A DNA stretch of 64,000 nucleotides from Thelephora terrestris (taxonomy: Eukaryota > Basidiomycota > Agaricomycetes > Thelephorales > Thelephoraceae). The DNA lies in contig WIUZ02000006.1 in assembly GCA_015956445.1 (NCBI GenBank), forward strand, positions 310,001 to 374,000, given 5' to 3'. A program made the position numbers and the translations under genes. This document shows, in pieces, positions 46,201-58,254 of this stretch (positions are counted from its first letter, which is position 1; every line of letters starts with the position of its first letter). The notes beneath the pieces are model-generated. The model saw only the letters and a program-made list of their open reading frames with translations. It was not told the origin of the DNA and did not search any database.

Positions 46201-49101
46201 GTAGTCGGGAGCGCACACGACGAGATGTGTCGGCTTCGCCGCCTGCAAGGGCCTTGAAGAGACCAGCTGGGACCGTGTTTTTGGAAACCGGGTGTGTAAA
46301 ATCTAACGGCAACGGCGCGCGCTTTTGTCTCGGGGGCGCGGGCAGCGCCCTGTTCCCGTACAATGACTGTTCTTCTTTGGGTGGCGCATCTGTGTCGGGA
46401 GAGTCATGCAATGGTACATTGGAGACGAAACCGGAAACGGTGAAGTGGTGCGGGGGTGGGGCACTGACGGAAGCCCTCCGTTCGACATCGAAGGCAGCGG
46501 GAGTTGGTGGAGCAGACCAGTGGTTTCCCTTGCCGAAGTCACCGCTTGAAGTAGGAGGGAACTTGAATGAAGACATGTTGCTAATACCTCCTTCGTCATC
46601 ATCACCGTCAGAGCTTCTTCGTTGTCTCTTCTCCCTCCCCTGTTGCTCTCGTCCGTTCGTGTCATGCGCGGGGGGTGTCGGCAGCGGTCTCCCGGCATTG
46701 TTTGGTTCGGGTGACTGACTTTTAAATGTTAGATGAGGGGCAGCGACGGGTGGCTGGAAGGTGAAGTTGGGCCTGAATTCAGAGGCCGCCGCGTTAAGCG
46801 GCTTGCTCGGAGTTGTTTGCAAACTCTCGGCGGGAGTCGCTGCAGTAGCTGTAGTTGGTTGCTGCTGCAAGGGAGTCGAGGTACCGTTCGCCCCAAAGAC
46901 GAACGGCTTCGCGAATGGATTCAACGAGGCAGGCTTCAGGCCTGCAGAAAGGGGTGGTGCCATTTCTGTGGGAAGGGATGGGTAGAGTATTGGTTGTTCT
47001 GACGCCGTTCTCGAATGGATTGCTAGGGGATCGTAGTACGAGAACTGTGCAGATGTTGCACGTGAGTGGGGGAGATGAGGCAGCGGTCTTCCGTAGCCAG
47101 TCGATCCAGAGGGTGGCAGCGGTGGATAAACGACCTCTTCTATAATCTTCTCTTCGTCACTGGGATTTGACAAGACGTCGTCCTCGCTTCGATAAGATAG
47201 TGGAATGAATGAGGTTTTGGGAGGTCGTGGGAAGTTCGGTAGTTTGCGGGGAACATCTTGCAACGTGCCTGGCACGCGGCGGGCCGTTCGCCTCTGCCTT
47301 CGTTCTGTCCTGGCGCGCTCCTCATCAGATGGATTAGACCACTCTTCCTCTTCGAGACCCTCCTAAAAAGGAGTGAGGAACGTTATAGGCGGCAAAGGAA
47401 AATAAGAACCAATACCTGGTCTGAATCACACCTTCCCTCCGAACCTGTCCACTCAGCGACCCCATCCGTTTCCCTCTCGATAAGATCCAGGTCGTCATCT
47501 ACCAGATTCATGGTAGGACTGCCTTGACTCGGCGATGCACTCGGCTGGCGTCCCACTGATCGCAGAGACAACGCCGCAGATAAGCGAGAAACGTGGCGCG
47601 AATGAATGCGATTCAGCATTGCCACACCCTCGTCCTCGGCCTCAACCTCTCCGTCTGCCTCGGCCTCCACCAAATCCATATCGGAACCCTGATCCCCCTC
47701 TTGCCCATTATGGGTGTCAGCTTCCTCAAGAGGCTCCTCTTCTTCAGGAATATCGAGCCCAAAACCACGACTGAAGTCCGGTCGACTCAGGGGGCGTGAA
47801 CCAGGACCCCTGGACGAATTGGGCGTCGCGGCATTGGGGCCGTCTGCGTTGGTGTTGCGTGAGAAGATTTGATCCGACCCCAAAGTAGCCTGAGGGCCAA
47901 AGGGGTTGAAAGCGGCAGTAGGGTTGTAAATTGTGACGGGTGGCGGATTAGACACAGAAAAGCTGTGACAGCGTCTGGGAACATTGCAGCTCTGGCTCGG
48001 CGACGGGGTGTGGTCAATAAGCGATTGAGAAGGGGTTGCAGTAGGGTTCGTAGCGGTCGGGTTTTGTGATTGCTGAAGCTTATTTAGCTTAAACATAAGC
48101 AAGGCAGGGTCGGCGGGCGAAGATATCTGTGGTGGGTGTCAAGGATCGCCGGTATAGTATCAGAACTTGAGTTCTTACTGATGCTGCCCGAGCATGAGGG
48201 GCATGAATGTGGTGAAGAGCGTTTGCGACGTTAATTCCACCGCCAAACGCTTCATCGATACCAAGGCGTGCCAGTTTCTCGTCGATTACCCGTTTCTTAT
48301 ACTCAGCCCAAGCGCCCTACAGCAGAGTCTTAGGTCCGTCATAGGGTGGTATCAAATCACTCTCACCTTTCCTGGAAGAAATACATCTAGCGTAGGGGGT
48401 ATGTCGGTCCTCCATCCCTCAGGGGGGAATACCTCAACAGAGATCGTTTCGGGGGGAGCTGGGTCAATGATTTCGGGGACTTCTGAGGGCAGTAGCGGTA
48501 CCCTCGCCCAAACTTGCCTACGTGATGACTCTCCATTGCTTGGTGTTTCTCCGTCCGCCTCGGCAGGGATAGTCTCTTGAGGAATATTAACGGCTACCTT
48601 CTTTGACTTCGGAGGTGGTGCAGTAGTGGTCGGCGTTGGTGCGACATCGGTTGCGACGCGATTTCTAGCACCGGGGCCGCCCAGTACAGCTTTCGGAGGT
48701 CCGCCGGTGCTAACACTTGGCGCTCTGCGACTGCGAGGTTGGAACTGTGGTGTTGGCATCAACATCGGTGGGACACCCTGTGGGAATTGTCCGGGCAGCA
48801 GTGGGGTGAGGGGAATACCCATTGGAGGGGGAATCCCGGCAGCTGCTAATTGAGCAATGCTAGCACGAGCCCTGTGGTTGATGGGTAGACCAGCGGTGGG
48901 CATCGGCATTGGCATAAAGTTGGCTTGTAAAGGTGTCATCATGTTTCCAGGAACGGGTCCGATGAATGGCGGATTAAAGCCCTGCTGAATAGCAGTTGGA
49001 AGGCCAGGGGAGAACATAGCGGTCTGACCAGGTTGCTGTGAACCCAAGTTGGGAGGGATCATAAGCCTCCCAAGTGTAGGTTGACGGTGGTGAACGGACA
49101 T
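43277..49101 (-). CDS. Very long coiled-coil protein with disordered N-terminal half, unknown function
   Basis: One gene across about 5.8 kb on the minus strand, start MSVHHRQPTLGRLMIPPN (49101), stop at 43277. The N-terminal ~250 residues are Pro/Gly/Met-rich and disordered (MTPLQANFMPMPMPTAGLP). A short ordered block follows (EGWRTDIPPTLDVFLPGK and, after an intron, WAEYKKRVIDEKLARLGID). An acidic/Ser-rich stretch contains EEEEPLEEADTHNGQEG. The large central exon (44291-47275 frame) begins with more low complexity including NPFAKPFVFGANG, and from roughly its middle is a long coiled coil (LSEIMRQVETQSRSNLDLQK, LKAEVEKLTRLLSTKSSEA). Coiled coil continues in the next exon (VHELELHIAIATRDKAAAEQ, ERDRLLSRQDHWEEMH). 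The tail is disordered, ending PTVDEEGWWS. Roughly 1,800 residues. A scaffold, transport-vesicle or nuclear-pore/spindle-pole role would suit such a layout, but nothing in the sequence proves one. Confidence 0.75.
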
Positions 49102-49412
49102 GGTTGTTAGAGTCGAGGTCGCGTTCTTCGCGTTGTTTAAAGATGGGGTGTGGCGGTACGGCCTTGGGTATCTGCACGGCGCGGACCTGTGAAAGGTGTG
49201 AGCCGCTGTGGTGGCCTTCTGTTAACCGGGGAGAGAGAGAGAACAAAGTGCGAAACCACGTGGCGACATGGGTTGCATTATTACGGCCATGACCGAAAGT
49301 AACCGAACCGATCAAAACAATAACATGTCTATAAGGGCAACCAGAAGCATACAACTGAGAAACGAAAGGGAGATTATCCTCAAAATCGCAAACGCATAAT
49401 TTAGCCAACAAG
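49102..49412. other. Intergenic, topoisomerase II 3' UTR and coiled-coil gene promoter
   Basis: 311 nt; both neighbours are on the minus strand. No element recognised. Confidence 0.55.
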
Positions 49413-52400
49413 TCAGTCATCTTGGTACATTGAATCGCCTTCCGTCTCCCCCTCGTCACTTGGAATCTCCACGTACTTCTTCACGGCACGGGCTACTGGT
49501 CGCCGCGGAGGAGGTGGGGGAATATCCGAGTCTTCGTCCTCGTCTTCCCCGCCTGATTCAACGAGCTTCTTCGCAGGAGGTTTTGCCTTTGGTTTTGAGC
49601 CCGAAACCGTTCGGGAACCGGCTGCCTTCTTAGCCGTCTCCGGCTTCTTCGTGAAGAAGTCAGTCACTGACGATTGTGACGTCTCCTTCTTCGCCTTCAC
49701 GGGCCTCCCAGGTTCATCGTCACTCTCCTGATCTTCAGAACTGTGAAGGAAGTTAGGCGCAATTACGTGAAGGTCATTTAAGATCGCTCCTACCCCTTCC
49801 GTTTTTTGGATGGCTGTTCCTTCTCCTTCCCTTTACCCTTTGGTATAGGCTTGTCAAGGAACTCCACATCAGAGTCTGTTTCTCTCTTCGGGATAAGCCT
49901 CTTCTTTGATTTTGGAGCCGCCTTCTTCGGGGCCGAGTCATCGTCCATCTCGAGATCGGAATCCTCTTTCTTCGCGACAGCCTTCCTCCCCTTCGCCTGC
50001 GGCGCGACCTCTGCCTCCGAACCAGATTCCTCTTTCTTGACAGGAGCCTTTTTCGGCGGCGGTTTCTTCACCGGAGGGTCGTCGAAACCACCATCCTCAT
50101 CTTTGATCTTGGAGGGACCCGCTTTCGGCTTAGTCTTGACTTTCGCCTTCGTCGGCTGGAATTCTTCCTCAGATTCGTCTTCGTATTTCTTTGCTTTCTT
50201 CCCCATGCTCTTGCGAGTTTCCAGCACGGCCTGTTTGCGTTTGATTGGCTTGCCGTTCGCATCTAGGGTAGCAGCAGCGACCCAGTTCTTATTGGTTTTC
50301 TATTTCGCCATCAATGAGCGAACGCCGCAGGAAATCGAAACCGCCACTTACAAACCACTCGTCAAGGAATCTATCCAGGTCCGCGTTCCAGAGGCTGATA
50401 GGAGACTTCTCCAATAGAACGAGGAGCTCGGCCTCCTTATCCAAGGCCTGTTTCAAAAGTTTCTCGATCTAAGACCGTTGTTAATAAATCGCGCCTTGGA
50501 AAATGAATCACATACGTACCTTCTCCTTTGTCAAGCTCCAGATCTGCATGCCGAGGAGGTAATCGAAATCCGCATCGGTCCCCTCCTCGTCAGGCTCTTC
50601 CTCATCTGGATCAGGGGCGACATCCTCAGTTTCTCCAGCAGCCTTGGCCTTGGATACCTTTGGGAACGGACGGAAGCCCATCTTGCGGAGCTCGTGAACG
50701 ATGTCGCCCTTCTTTCGGTTGGAGACACTGAGCTGTTTGTTGATGATCATTTGAATGAACCGGGCCTGGTTGTTCAACCTGTCGAGCTGAGTCTGCAACT
50801 CCGCCGCGAGATGATCCTGCGTCCAGATATTTAGCAACGACCCAAAAATCGGAACCGCTATGTTAATACCTTTCGCTTCTGGTAGTAGGCGAGCCGGACG
50901 GGATAAAACTCCTCGATAATCTCCTCGGGAGAACCGTACTTCTTGATCTTGCATTCGGGGTTGAAGCACATCATGTTGCCGGTATTGACCTTTCCCGTGA
51001 GTTTGAAGAACTCGGTGAGACCCTTCTTCTCTGCCTCGACAAGCCCATTGGCAGTCATGGTGACCACGAAGTGGACATTTCTGTTATCGTGATGTTCTTT
51101 GTAGTCCTACACACACACACGTCAGTGAGAGCCGCATGTACTGCTTTAATTACTTACCTTGACCGGGCCATCGCCCTTCTCTCCAATCATGGCCTCGAGT
51201 TCTGCCTTGTAGCTCTGCGTCCACTTGTGAACGGGCAACTCGGTGATTTCGACAGTCGTGTCGTTGATTTTTCTGACAATACCAGTGACCTCGTACTTGT
51301 GTTCCGCGACCTTCTTTACCGCGCCGTTGAAACCACGCCACCACGGGAGCATCGGGACTTGTTCCTTTCCATCCATCAACAACCGAATATTTGCAATGAT
51401 ATCCTCAGGGTTGTAGCAGGGAACGTTGGTGCTCCAGCCCGTTCCAATACCCTCAGCACCGTTTATGAGCACCATTGGAAGAACGGGAAGGTAATACTCC
51501 GGTTCGATCAGATCGTTGTCGTCCTTGAGGTAGCTGAGGAGGGGATCATCGTCGGGGTGAAAGACCGCTCGTGCGATGGGGGCAGGTTCTGTGAAGATAT
51601 ACCTCGCCGAAGCGTGGTCCTTGCCTCCCTGGTCTCGAGTTCCGAATTGACCGTTCGGTAACAGTAGGTTGAGGTTATTGCTTCCGATGTAATCCTGGGC
51701 CAAGTTTACAATCGTCATGGTTAAACTCTGCTCTCCGTGATGGTAGGCAGCATGTTCTGAGATGTAACCGACAAGTTGTGCCACCTGCAACTGTAGTCAA
51801 AAACCCCGCGCGAGTCTTGGGCCCATCTAGTGAAGTTCACCTTGATTTCCTTCTTGAGCTTCCTCTTGAAGCAACCCCAGATGACCTTCCTTTGACCAGG
51901 CTTGAGGCCGTCACACATGGACGGAATAGAACGAACGTTGTCCGCCATGGAGAAAAGGATGAGCTCCTTATTGATGAAATCGGAGAAAGGAATTTCATCC
52001 GTATCGTGGTTGAGGTAAGTACCAGGCTGAGGTTGCCGTTAAGTGACAAATCCACAGCATTGAAGCAGTCGAAATACCTTGAACTGTCGGAGCCACTCTT
52101 TGCGATCGTCGGCTTTGTCCTTCGAGAAGGCAAGGTTTATGAGATCCTTGTCACCGTCCTCAATGGTGGAGAAAGCGATCGTGTGCTTTTTCATGTTACC
52201 GAAATAATCTCTGGCATCCGAGTCCTTGCTTGTTCCCAAACCCTGTAGTCCCGTTCTTTTGGTGACCTTGCTGACGAACATATATAGAGACGGACCTTGT
52301 AATACTTGGATTCCCACTTGCGCGCATCAGGGGTTTCCTCCAACCACTGTTCGTACTCAGGGATGGTGAAGAAGTCTTTCCGTTGTTTACCCTTCGTGAC

Positions 52401-54711
52401 CTACCACAACAATTGGCGCACTTCCTCAAGTCTGAAAATCACGGAAATTACGCACCCTCACGATCGGCGTCACAAATTCACACAGGAACTCGGGAATCTT
52501 CAACAGGGTGGGGAAGAAACAATCCAAAAGGTTGATAATCAAGCCTTTGATGTGGGAACCGTCGTGATCCTACAGGACCGTCAAAATACACCTTCACGAG
52601 CAGTCTTATAATACCCACCTGGTCCGTCATAATCATCAACCTTCCGTACCGCAAGCCGGTAACATTCTGATAAGTTTTGTTATGCTGCAAGCCCATGATC
52701 TTCTTGATGGCTTGGATCTCCTCGTTCTTCATGATCTGGTCGTGTCTAGCGTCCCTTACGTTGAGCAGTTTACCGCGCAGGGGGAATACGCCAAAGTTGT
52801 CACGGCCGACGACTCCAAGACCAGCGACGGCCAGGGCTTTGGCAGAGTCTCCCTCCGTCAAGATAAGCGTACACCGATCGGAGTGCTTGCCACCTGCGTT
52901 GTTCGCATCGGCGAGTTTGGTCATTCCGGTCAACCTGATCGCCTTTTGTAAGCCCACATCAAAGGATCGAACTGAGAACCACACCTGTTTCTCCTTGACT
53001 TTCCGTCCGTCTTCTTCAAATCTTGGTCGGCCTTATACTTGGCCCAATTCAGCACGTGCTCGATGATGGGAGACTTTTGAACTGCAGATACCTTCAGTAA
53101 TTGTATGGGTCGGCAACTGCGTACATACCTTTCTTGACGAATTCCTCACTGATAACAGGTTTCGAACCGAATTTGCTGGCAGGTAATGTAAGGTTCTCTT
53201 TCGTCTGACCATCGAAGGTAGGGTTCTCAATCAGGGCGTTGACAAAAATCCACATGTGATTCTTGATCTGGGCAGGTTTGACCGCAGCACCCTTGTTCTT
53301 CTTCGAAATGTGAGCGATTATTCCTTTCGAGATCTGATCGGCAATGATGTTAACGTGCGTGCCGCCCTTGGTGGTGGAAATCGAGTTGGCGAATGAGACT
53401 TGGCGGAAGGTTCCGTCAGAGACGGCAAACCCGACCTCCCAACGATTGTTTACGACTTCGTATACCACAGATGGTTTTATTTGTACGGCACCTCCGGAGG
53501 CATTGGCTTGGTCTGCGGCGGCGGAGTTGATGTACATGTCCACATATTGCTTGAAACCCTTGATTTTGAGCCTCTCCCCGTCAAGGTGTACCTTCACATC
53601 CTTGGTAGTACCCGCAAGATCGAATACTCGTTTCTTCAGCAATGAGACAGTGTCGTCATCGATGGAGGTCATTCCAAACCTCGCCAGATCCGGCTTGAAG
53701 GTGATTTTTGTGTACTCCTCCTTGGTGTTCTTGGTGATCTTTGCCTTTCCCACATTGGTCATGTTTTTCGTCCAGGTCTGAACGTACTTCTGACCACCGC
53801 TAACGGTCTCCACCGAAAACTCGTGGGAGTAGATGTTAGCGAGCTTTGCGCCATAACCGTTACGGCCACCAGTCAGTTTCTTCTGAGTGTCGTCGTAATT
53901 TGATCCGGAGAGGAGGTGACCAAAGATGAGTTCGGGAATGTAGATCTTCTCCTTCGAGTGCATTTCGATAGGGATACCACTTCCGTTGTTGTAAACGGAT
54001 ATCACCCCCTCTTCGACGTCAATAGTAGCTTTAATAACATCCATGTTCGCGTCGTTAACCTGTGTTCCAAGTGAGTCAACTGAGGCGGTTCTACCCGATC
54101 CAATATTACCTTATGGTCCGCAGCGTTGACGAGGATTTCGTCGACAATCTTGAAGAATCCCGGGACATACTTTACCTCCCGGTTCACCATACGCTTTTGC
54201 TCCGAGTCGTACGTCCACATGACTTGACTGGTCAGCTCGATGCTTCCGATATACATGTCCGGACGCTTCAAGATATGCTCAAGTTGTGAGAGCTGTGAGG
54301 GTGATCAGCTATGCAGAAAGCGGGAGGAGGGGACTCAAACCTTGGTGTACTTCTCCGAGGCGGTCTTCTTTGATCCGCGCTGTGCAGCTTGCACATCGTT
54401 GGAAGTACTGAGGCCACCGTCCGAGGACATTTCCTCGTCGGAACCAGCGTTAGCATCCTTGTCTACGAGGGCGGCCTTTTTCGCAGCCTTTGGCTTCGTT
54501 ACGGATTTCTTGGCAGTCTGTTTCGCGGAAACTTTTGCGTCGCTCTTCTTTGCCTTGAATCAGAACTGGGGTGAGCCTGTCAACCTTAAGTCGCGAAGAT
54601 GATAGAACGCACTGCGGTTGTGGTCTTCTTTTTTACCACGGGGGCATAGTCTTCTTCGGATTCATCTTCAGAGATATCAATGTTGAAGTTCTCTTCGTCT
54701 GAAGAACTCAT
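49413..54711 (-). CDS. TOP2: DNA topoisomerase II
   Basis: An ATP-dependent type IIA topoisomerase that passes one duplex through another; essential for chromosome segregation. The start MSSSDEENFNIDISEDESEE is at 54711; an acidic/lysine-rich leader precedes the ATPase domain. ATPase: RPDMYIGSIE, VDEILVNAADH (N box), VYNNGSGIPIEMH and GGRNGYGAKLANIYSHEF. TOPRIM: ILTEGDSAKALAVAGLGVVG, PLRGKLLNVRDA, and DHDGSHIKGLIINLLD just after an intron near 52560-52620. Breakage-reunion: SIPSMCDGLKPGQRKVIWG, AAYHHGEQSLTMTIVNLAQ, and KDHASARYIFT, whose Tyr is the DNA-linking residue. The C-terminal domain is Lys/Glu/Asp-rich and disordered (KKPPPKKAPVKKEESGSEAE). Its tail has SQSSVTDFFTKK at 49653-49676, a perfect PCNA-interacting (PIP) pattern, and ends EGDSMYQDD. 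All catalytic motifs are intact. Many short introns. Confidence 0.96.
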
Positions 54712-56023
54712 GGTTGCCGTTACGTCGATACGCAAGCGAGGTCGGAGTGAATGCAAGTGTTTGCTGATCAAACTGTGGGAACGTTAAAGTCGCGAAATGC
54801 GCGACGCGGCGGTCCCCAGTCACGTGACGACTTGTTCGTGTTTTCAATTTAAAATCCGGGTCTAACCGTCTAAGTTCCACCCAGTTAGGAAGCTAGACCA
54901 AGTTTATGAACCGCACGGTGTACCTCGAGTCTCACAAAGCAAGACAAACCATGGACCTGAGCAGAGGTAGACGTGGCTCTGTCAAGCCCCCTGGCCATCT
55001 ATAAGAGTCTTTATATACAGAAAATAATGTGAATAAACGAGTGATCTCTATTCAGTGTCACTATCGCTTAGCATTCGGACTCGAGCTCAGCTCGATGAAA
55101 GTGGAAATGGTCACATGATTTACCGAGAGCGGAACACGGGTCGCAACACACTGCAGGATCCTCAAGGCTCACATATGAGGTAGTCAACGTGGGACGGTAC
55201 ACGCCTTTTGTTGGATGCTACAGTCCACGAATATTCATGTTCACTCCTCGGCACTCATTCCCGATGCCCAAGATTCAGAAAGGTAGCATGTCCTCTTTAT
55301 AATCGAAATAGAGACCGGTTCAACGGCGCGAATATACTCGGGACAGTTCCCAAGCATGGTCTCCCACGTCAGGCACGAGGATTGGAAACATCGAAGTTGA
55401 GGGATAACGTCGAAGGAGTGTGTTGGAAGACTGAGAAAGTTTGGAAAAGCGAAGGGTATGAGTCCGGAGCTCAAAGACATGCTTGATGCCACGTAGGTTA
55501 TACGGCCCCAGAAAAAAAACGTCAATGGAAGGACATGGCAGTAACACTGTATCGATAGACTCAGGATTCTTTCGTCCGCGTTGGACTCGAGGGTGATGAC
55601 GGAACAAAAAAGGAGTCCCCACTCGGACTCTGCAATCTAGCCAGGACCAATTAACAACCCTAAACGGTAACTCGTCGCCCGGGTTGGTGGAAGGGGACCT
55701 CGTCAAGTGATCTTTGCTGAAAACTTATCCTGAGAGGGGATGGTGGAAGTCATGGTGTTGGAGCGGCCAACGCCGAAGACTTGCAAGCTGTGACCACACT
55801 TGCGCGCGATACTGCAAATTACCTGCTGTCTCTTTACCTCCACCAGCGTGAACGATAAGCCTACATCCTCCCCCGCATGTCGGCCCATGACCCATCTCAT
55901 CGACTTGGCATCACGGCAACGACATCGGCTAGAGAGTTCACGGGCTCTGCCCTACCGCAGACCCTTGCGGGTGTTCATGAACCTCGAGAGTCGAAGTGAC
56001 TCAATGGCGTAGGACCGCGATAA
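54712..56023. other. Divergent intergenic region, 1.3 kb
   Basis: Should contain the topoisomerase II and exporter promoters. A frame at 55878-56000 (MSAHDPSHRLGITATTSARE) may be the first coding exon of the exporter on the plus strand; I could not fix the junction. ORFs at 55208-55706 on both strands look like chance. Confidence 0.45.
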
Positions 56024-58127
56024 TGCTATTCTCGCTCACGTGGCAAACTCGAGGGATATGTTCCCCTATCTGATGTGGAGAAACGGAAACTCGTAGATCT
56101 CCTATCCCAGCACTCTGTCATGTTCAACCACGTAGGTTCACGTCGCGGGTCGGCGCCACCTCCCTACTCCTTCGGGGCCTCTCCCAGCTTGCCTTCTCCT
56201 GCTCGAGTATTGTACCACAGGAGCCCTGGCTATGAAAATGGCACACCTCCGAACACTCCCTACCGCCGCCAGCACGCATTCGGATCGACCCCCCTTTCGT
56301 ACAGCGAAGGAGCTAGACGCCGAAGAGGGGTTATCCCTCCTTATGGGGTTAGTGGGTTGAACGACCTCGAGCGACCTTCGAGGGTGTTTTCTGATCACCG
56401 ACCGAGCGTTGGATCTACCCTGTACGATCGTCCCCCTGAGGACCCGAGTTATTCCCCTCCGCTTTACAAATCAGACCCAAGCCGCATCGACGGGTTCAAG
56501 GACGAGGATGAGATAAACTTCAATATTCTCCGTCAGTAAAGATACAGCTCCCTCAGACTCTCAATCGCTGAAGTTCCGGTTTAGACGAACGTGACCGTAA
56601 ACTGTTCTTGAACAGACTTGGTCACGCTTTGATGGCCTACGGTGCTCCTTCTGACCGCGTACAATCCCAACTTCTTCGTGCCGCCCGTGTTCTTCAAGTT
56701 GATTGTGAAGTCGTGCACATACCTGGAATCTTGCTTCTGACGCTTGGAGATCTCGACGTTGCCGAAGCCAAGACCGACTTTATCAAGTCCGGTTCAAGCC
56801 TTGACCTTGGAAAACTGGCAGCGGTGGATGCGATTTATGACGACGTTATTGCAGATAGGATCGACGTTCTACAGGGGGTAGCCAGGCTCGATAGGCTCCT
56901 CGAGTCGCGGCCCATCTACGGAAAATTTGCCAGACTGTTTTTCTCCTTCACGCTTTCCCTCATGATCTGCGTCCTGGCATTCGGCGGATCTTTCCTTGAT
57001 ATGTGGGTTGCTGGCTTCGGGGCCATTTTCATCTCGATCATCAGGATCTTCCTATCCAACAGGGCCAGGTTGTATGGCTGGATTTTTGAGTAAGTCTCTC
57101 ACGAACAAAAACAAACCGCGGCGATGTTGCTGACCTTGTCCATTAGTATCACGATGGCAGGGTTCATGTCGTTCATCGCGAGAGCTCTGGATAGCATCCC
57201 TGGTCACCTGTTTTGCTATTCCGCAGTATCTTCGGCTGCGATTGTTGGCATTCTTCCTGGATATCTCATCCGTACGCCTCTTTCGTCTCCTTTGATTACA
57301 ACCTTCTGAGATCATTCCATCTAGTCCGTAGCTCTCTCGAGCTTGGGTCAAAGAATGCCGTCTGCGGAGCGATAAACCTAGTCTGTGCCTTGTTCATGAC
57401 CGTCTCGCTCGGCTTCGCGCTCCCCATGGGCTCCGACTTCTACCTGATCTTTGACCGCCCCGCTCGCGCTACCCTTCGCAACCATCGCATCTCAAGCGTA
57501 ATTGATCTCGTCGGAATATTCGTGGCTGACAACAACAACACCTTTGGAACCAACATCCCGGCAGAAGGTCAATTCTCATTCATAAAGGCGGCAAATTTTG
57601 AGCGCGACCATGTCGTGCAGGGTTGTTTAAGACCACCAGAGAACCCGTGGTACCTCCGACCCTTCCCGTACTGGATCCAGTTTTTCGTCGTTCCTCTCTT
57701 CTCCATCGTCAGCTCCATGTCGAACATGCAGCCGCTGAGGAGCATAAACATGCTCTCTATGGTCGTCATATCGTGTATCTCGTATGCTGCAAACAAGCTT
57801 GCCACCCGGTACATCTTTGAAGACTCCGAGGTCGTCTCTGTCGTTGGCGCGTTTGTTACTGGGATCCTCGGGAACCTCTACGCCCTCAAGTTCGGTGGAA
57901 GCGCTTTCACGATGATGGTCACTGGCGTTTTGTTTCTCGTGCCTTCCGGACTATCAGCTGCGAGCTCAAACGAGGGCATGACGGCTGGAAGTTCTATTGC
58001 GCTGGGGAGTTCCATCGTCATCGTTGGGATTGGAATAACCGTCGGGCTGTTCGCAAGTGAAGTAATAATCCAGATGTTCACCCCGAACGACAGGGACAGA
58101 GGCTCGAAGTACCTCCTTGTCATCTAG
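56024..58127 (+). CDS. ThrE/Prm10-like membrane protein (threonine/serine exporter family, DUF1212)
   Basis: The family comprises bacterial threonine/serine exporters and fungal Prm10-like proteins. The N-terminal region is soluble: EGYVPLSDVEKRKLVDLLS, then a Pro/Tyr/Arg-rich stretch (PGYENGTPPNTPYRRQHAFG) and a conserved start of the ThrE domain NRLGHALMAYGAPSDRVQSQ, LLRAARVLQVDCEVVHIPGI. About ten membrane helices follow (LFFSFTLSLMICVLAFGG, MWVAGFGAIFISIIRIFLS, INLVCALFMTVSLGFALPMG, YWIQFFVVPLFSIVSSMSN, VVGAFVTGILGNLYALKFGG, GIGITVGLFASEVIIQMF). Introns occur after FNILRQ and around 57090-57147 and 57271-57325. The frame is open from 56024 but has no ATG before the conserved EGYVPL block, so a further 5' exon is missing from this span. 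Substrate in fungi is unproven. Confidence 0.85.
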
Positions 58128-58254
58128 TACAAGCTCAGCCTGATGAATGCCTCTGGGGCGACTATCCCGGTCATGAAATGTGTCGCCAGATATGTAATCA
58201 AGTAATTAGTGAACACAACAAAGCTAGGATATACACTTGTGATTATTACAACTA

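Noticed and set aside
51071-51661. 196-codon plus-strand ORF
   Set aside because: Exactly antisense to the topoisomerase II breakage-reunion domain; a shadow frame.
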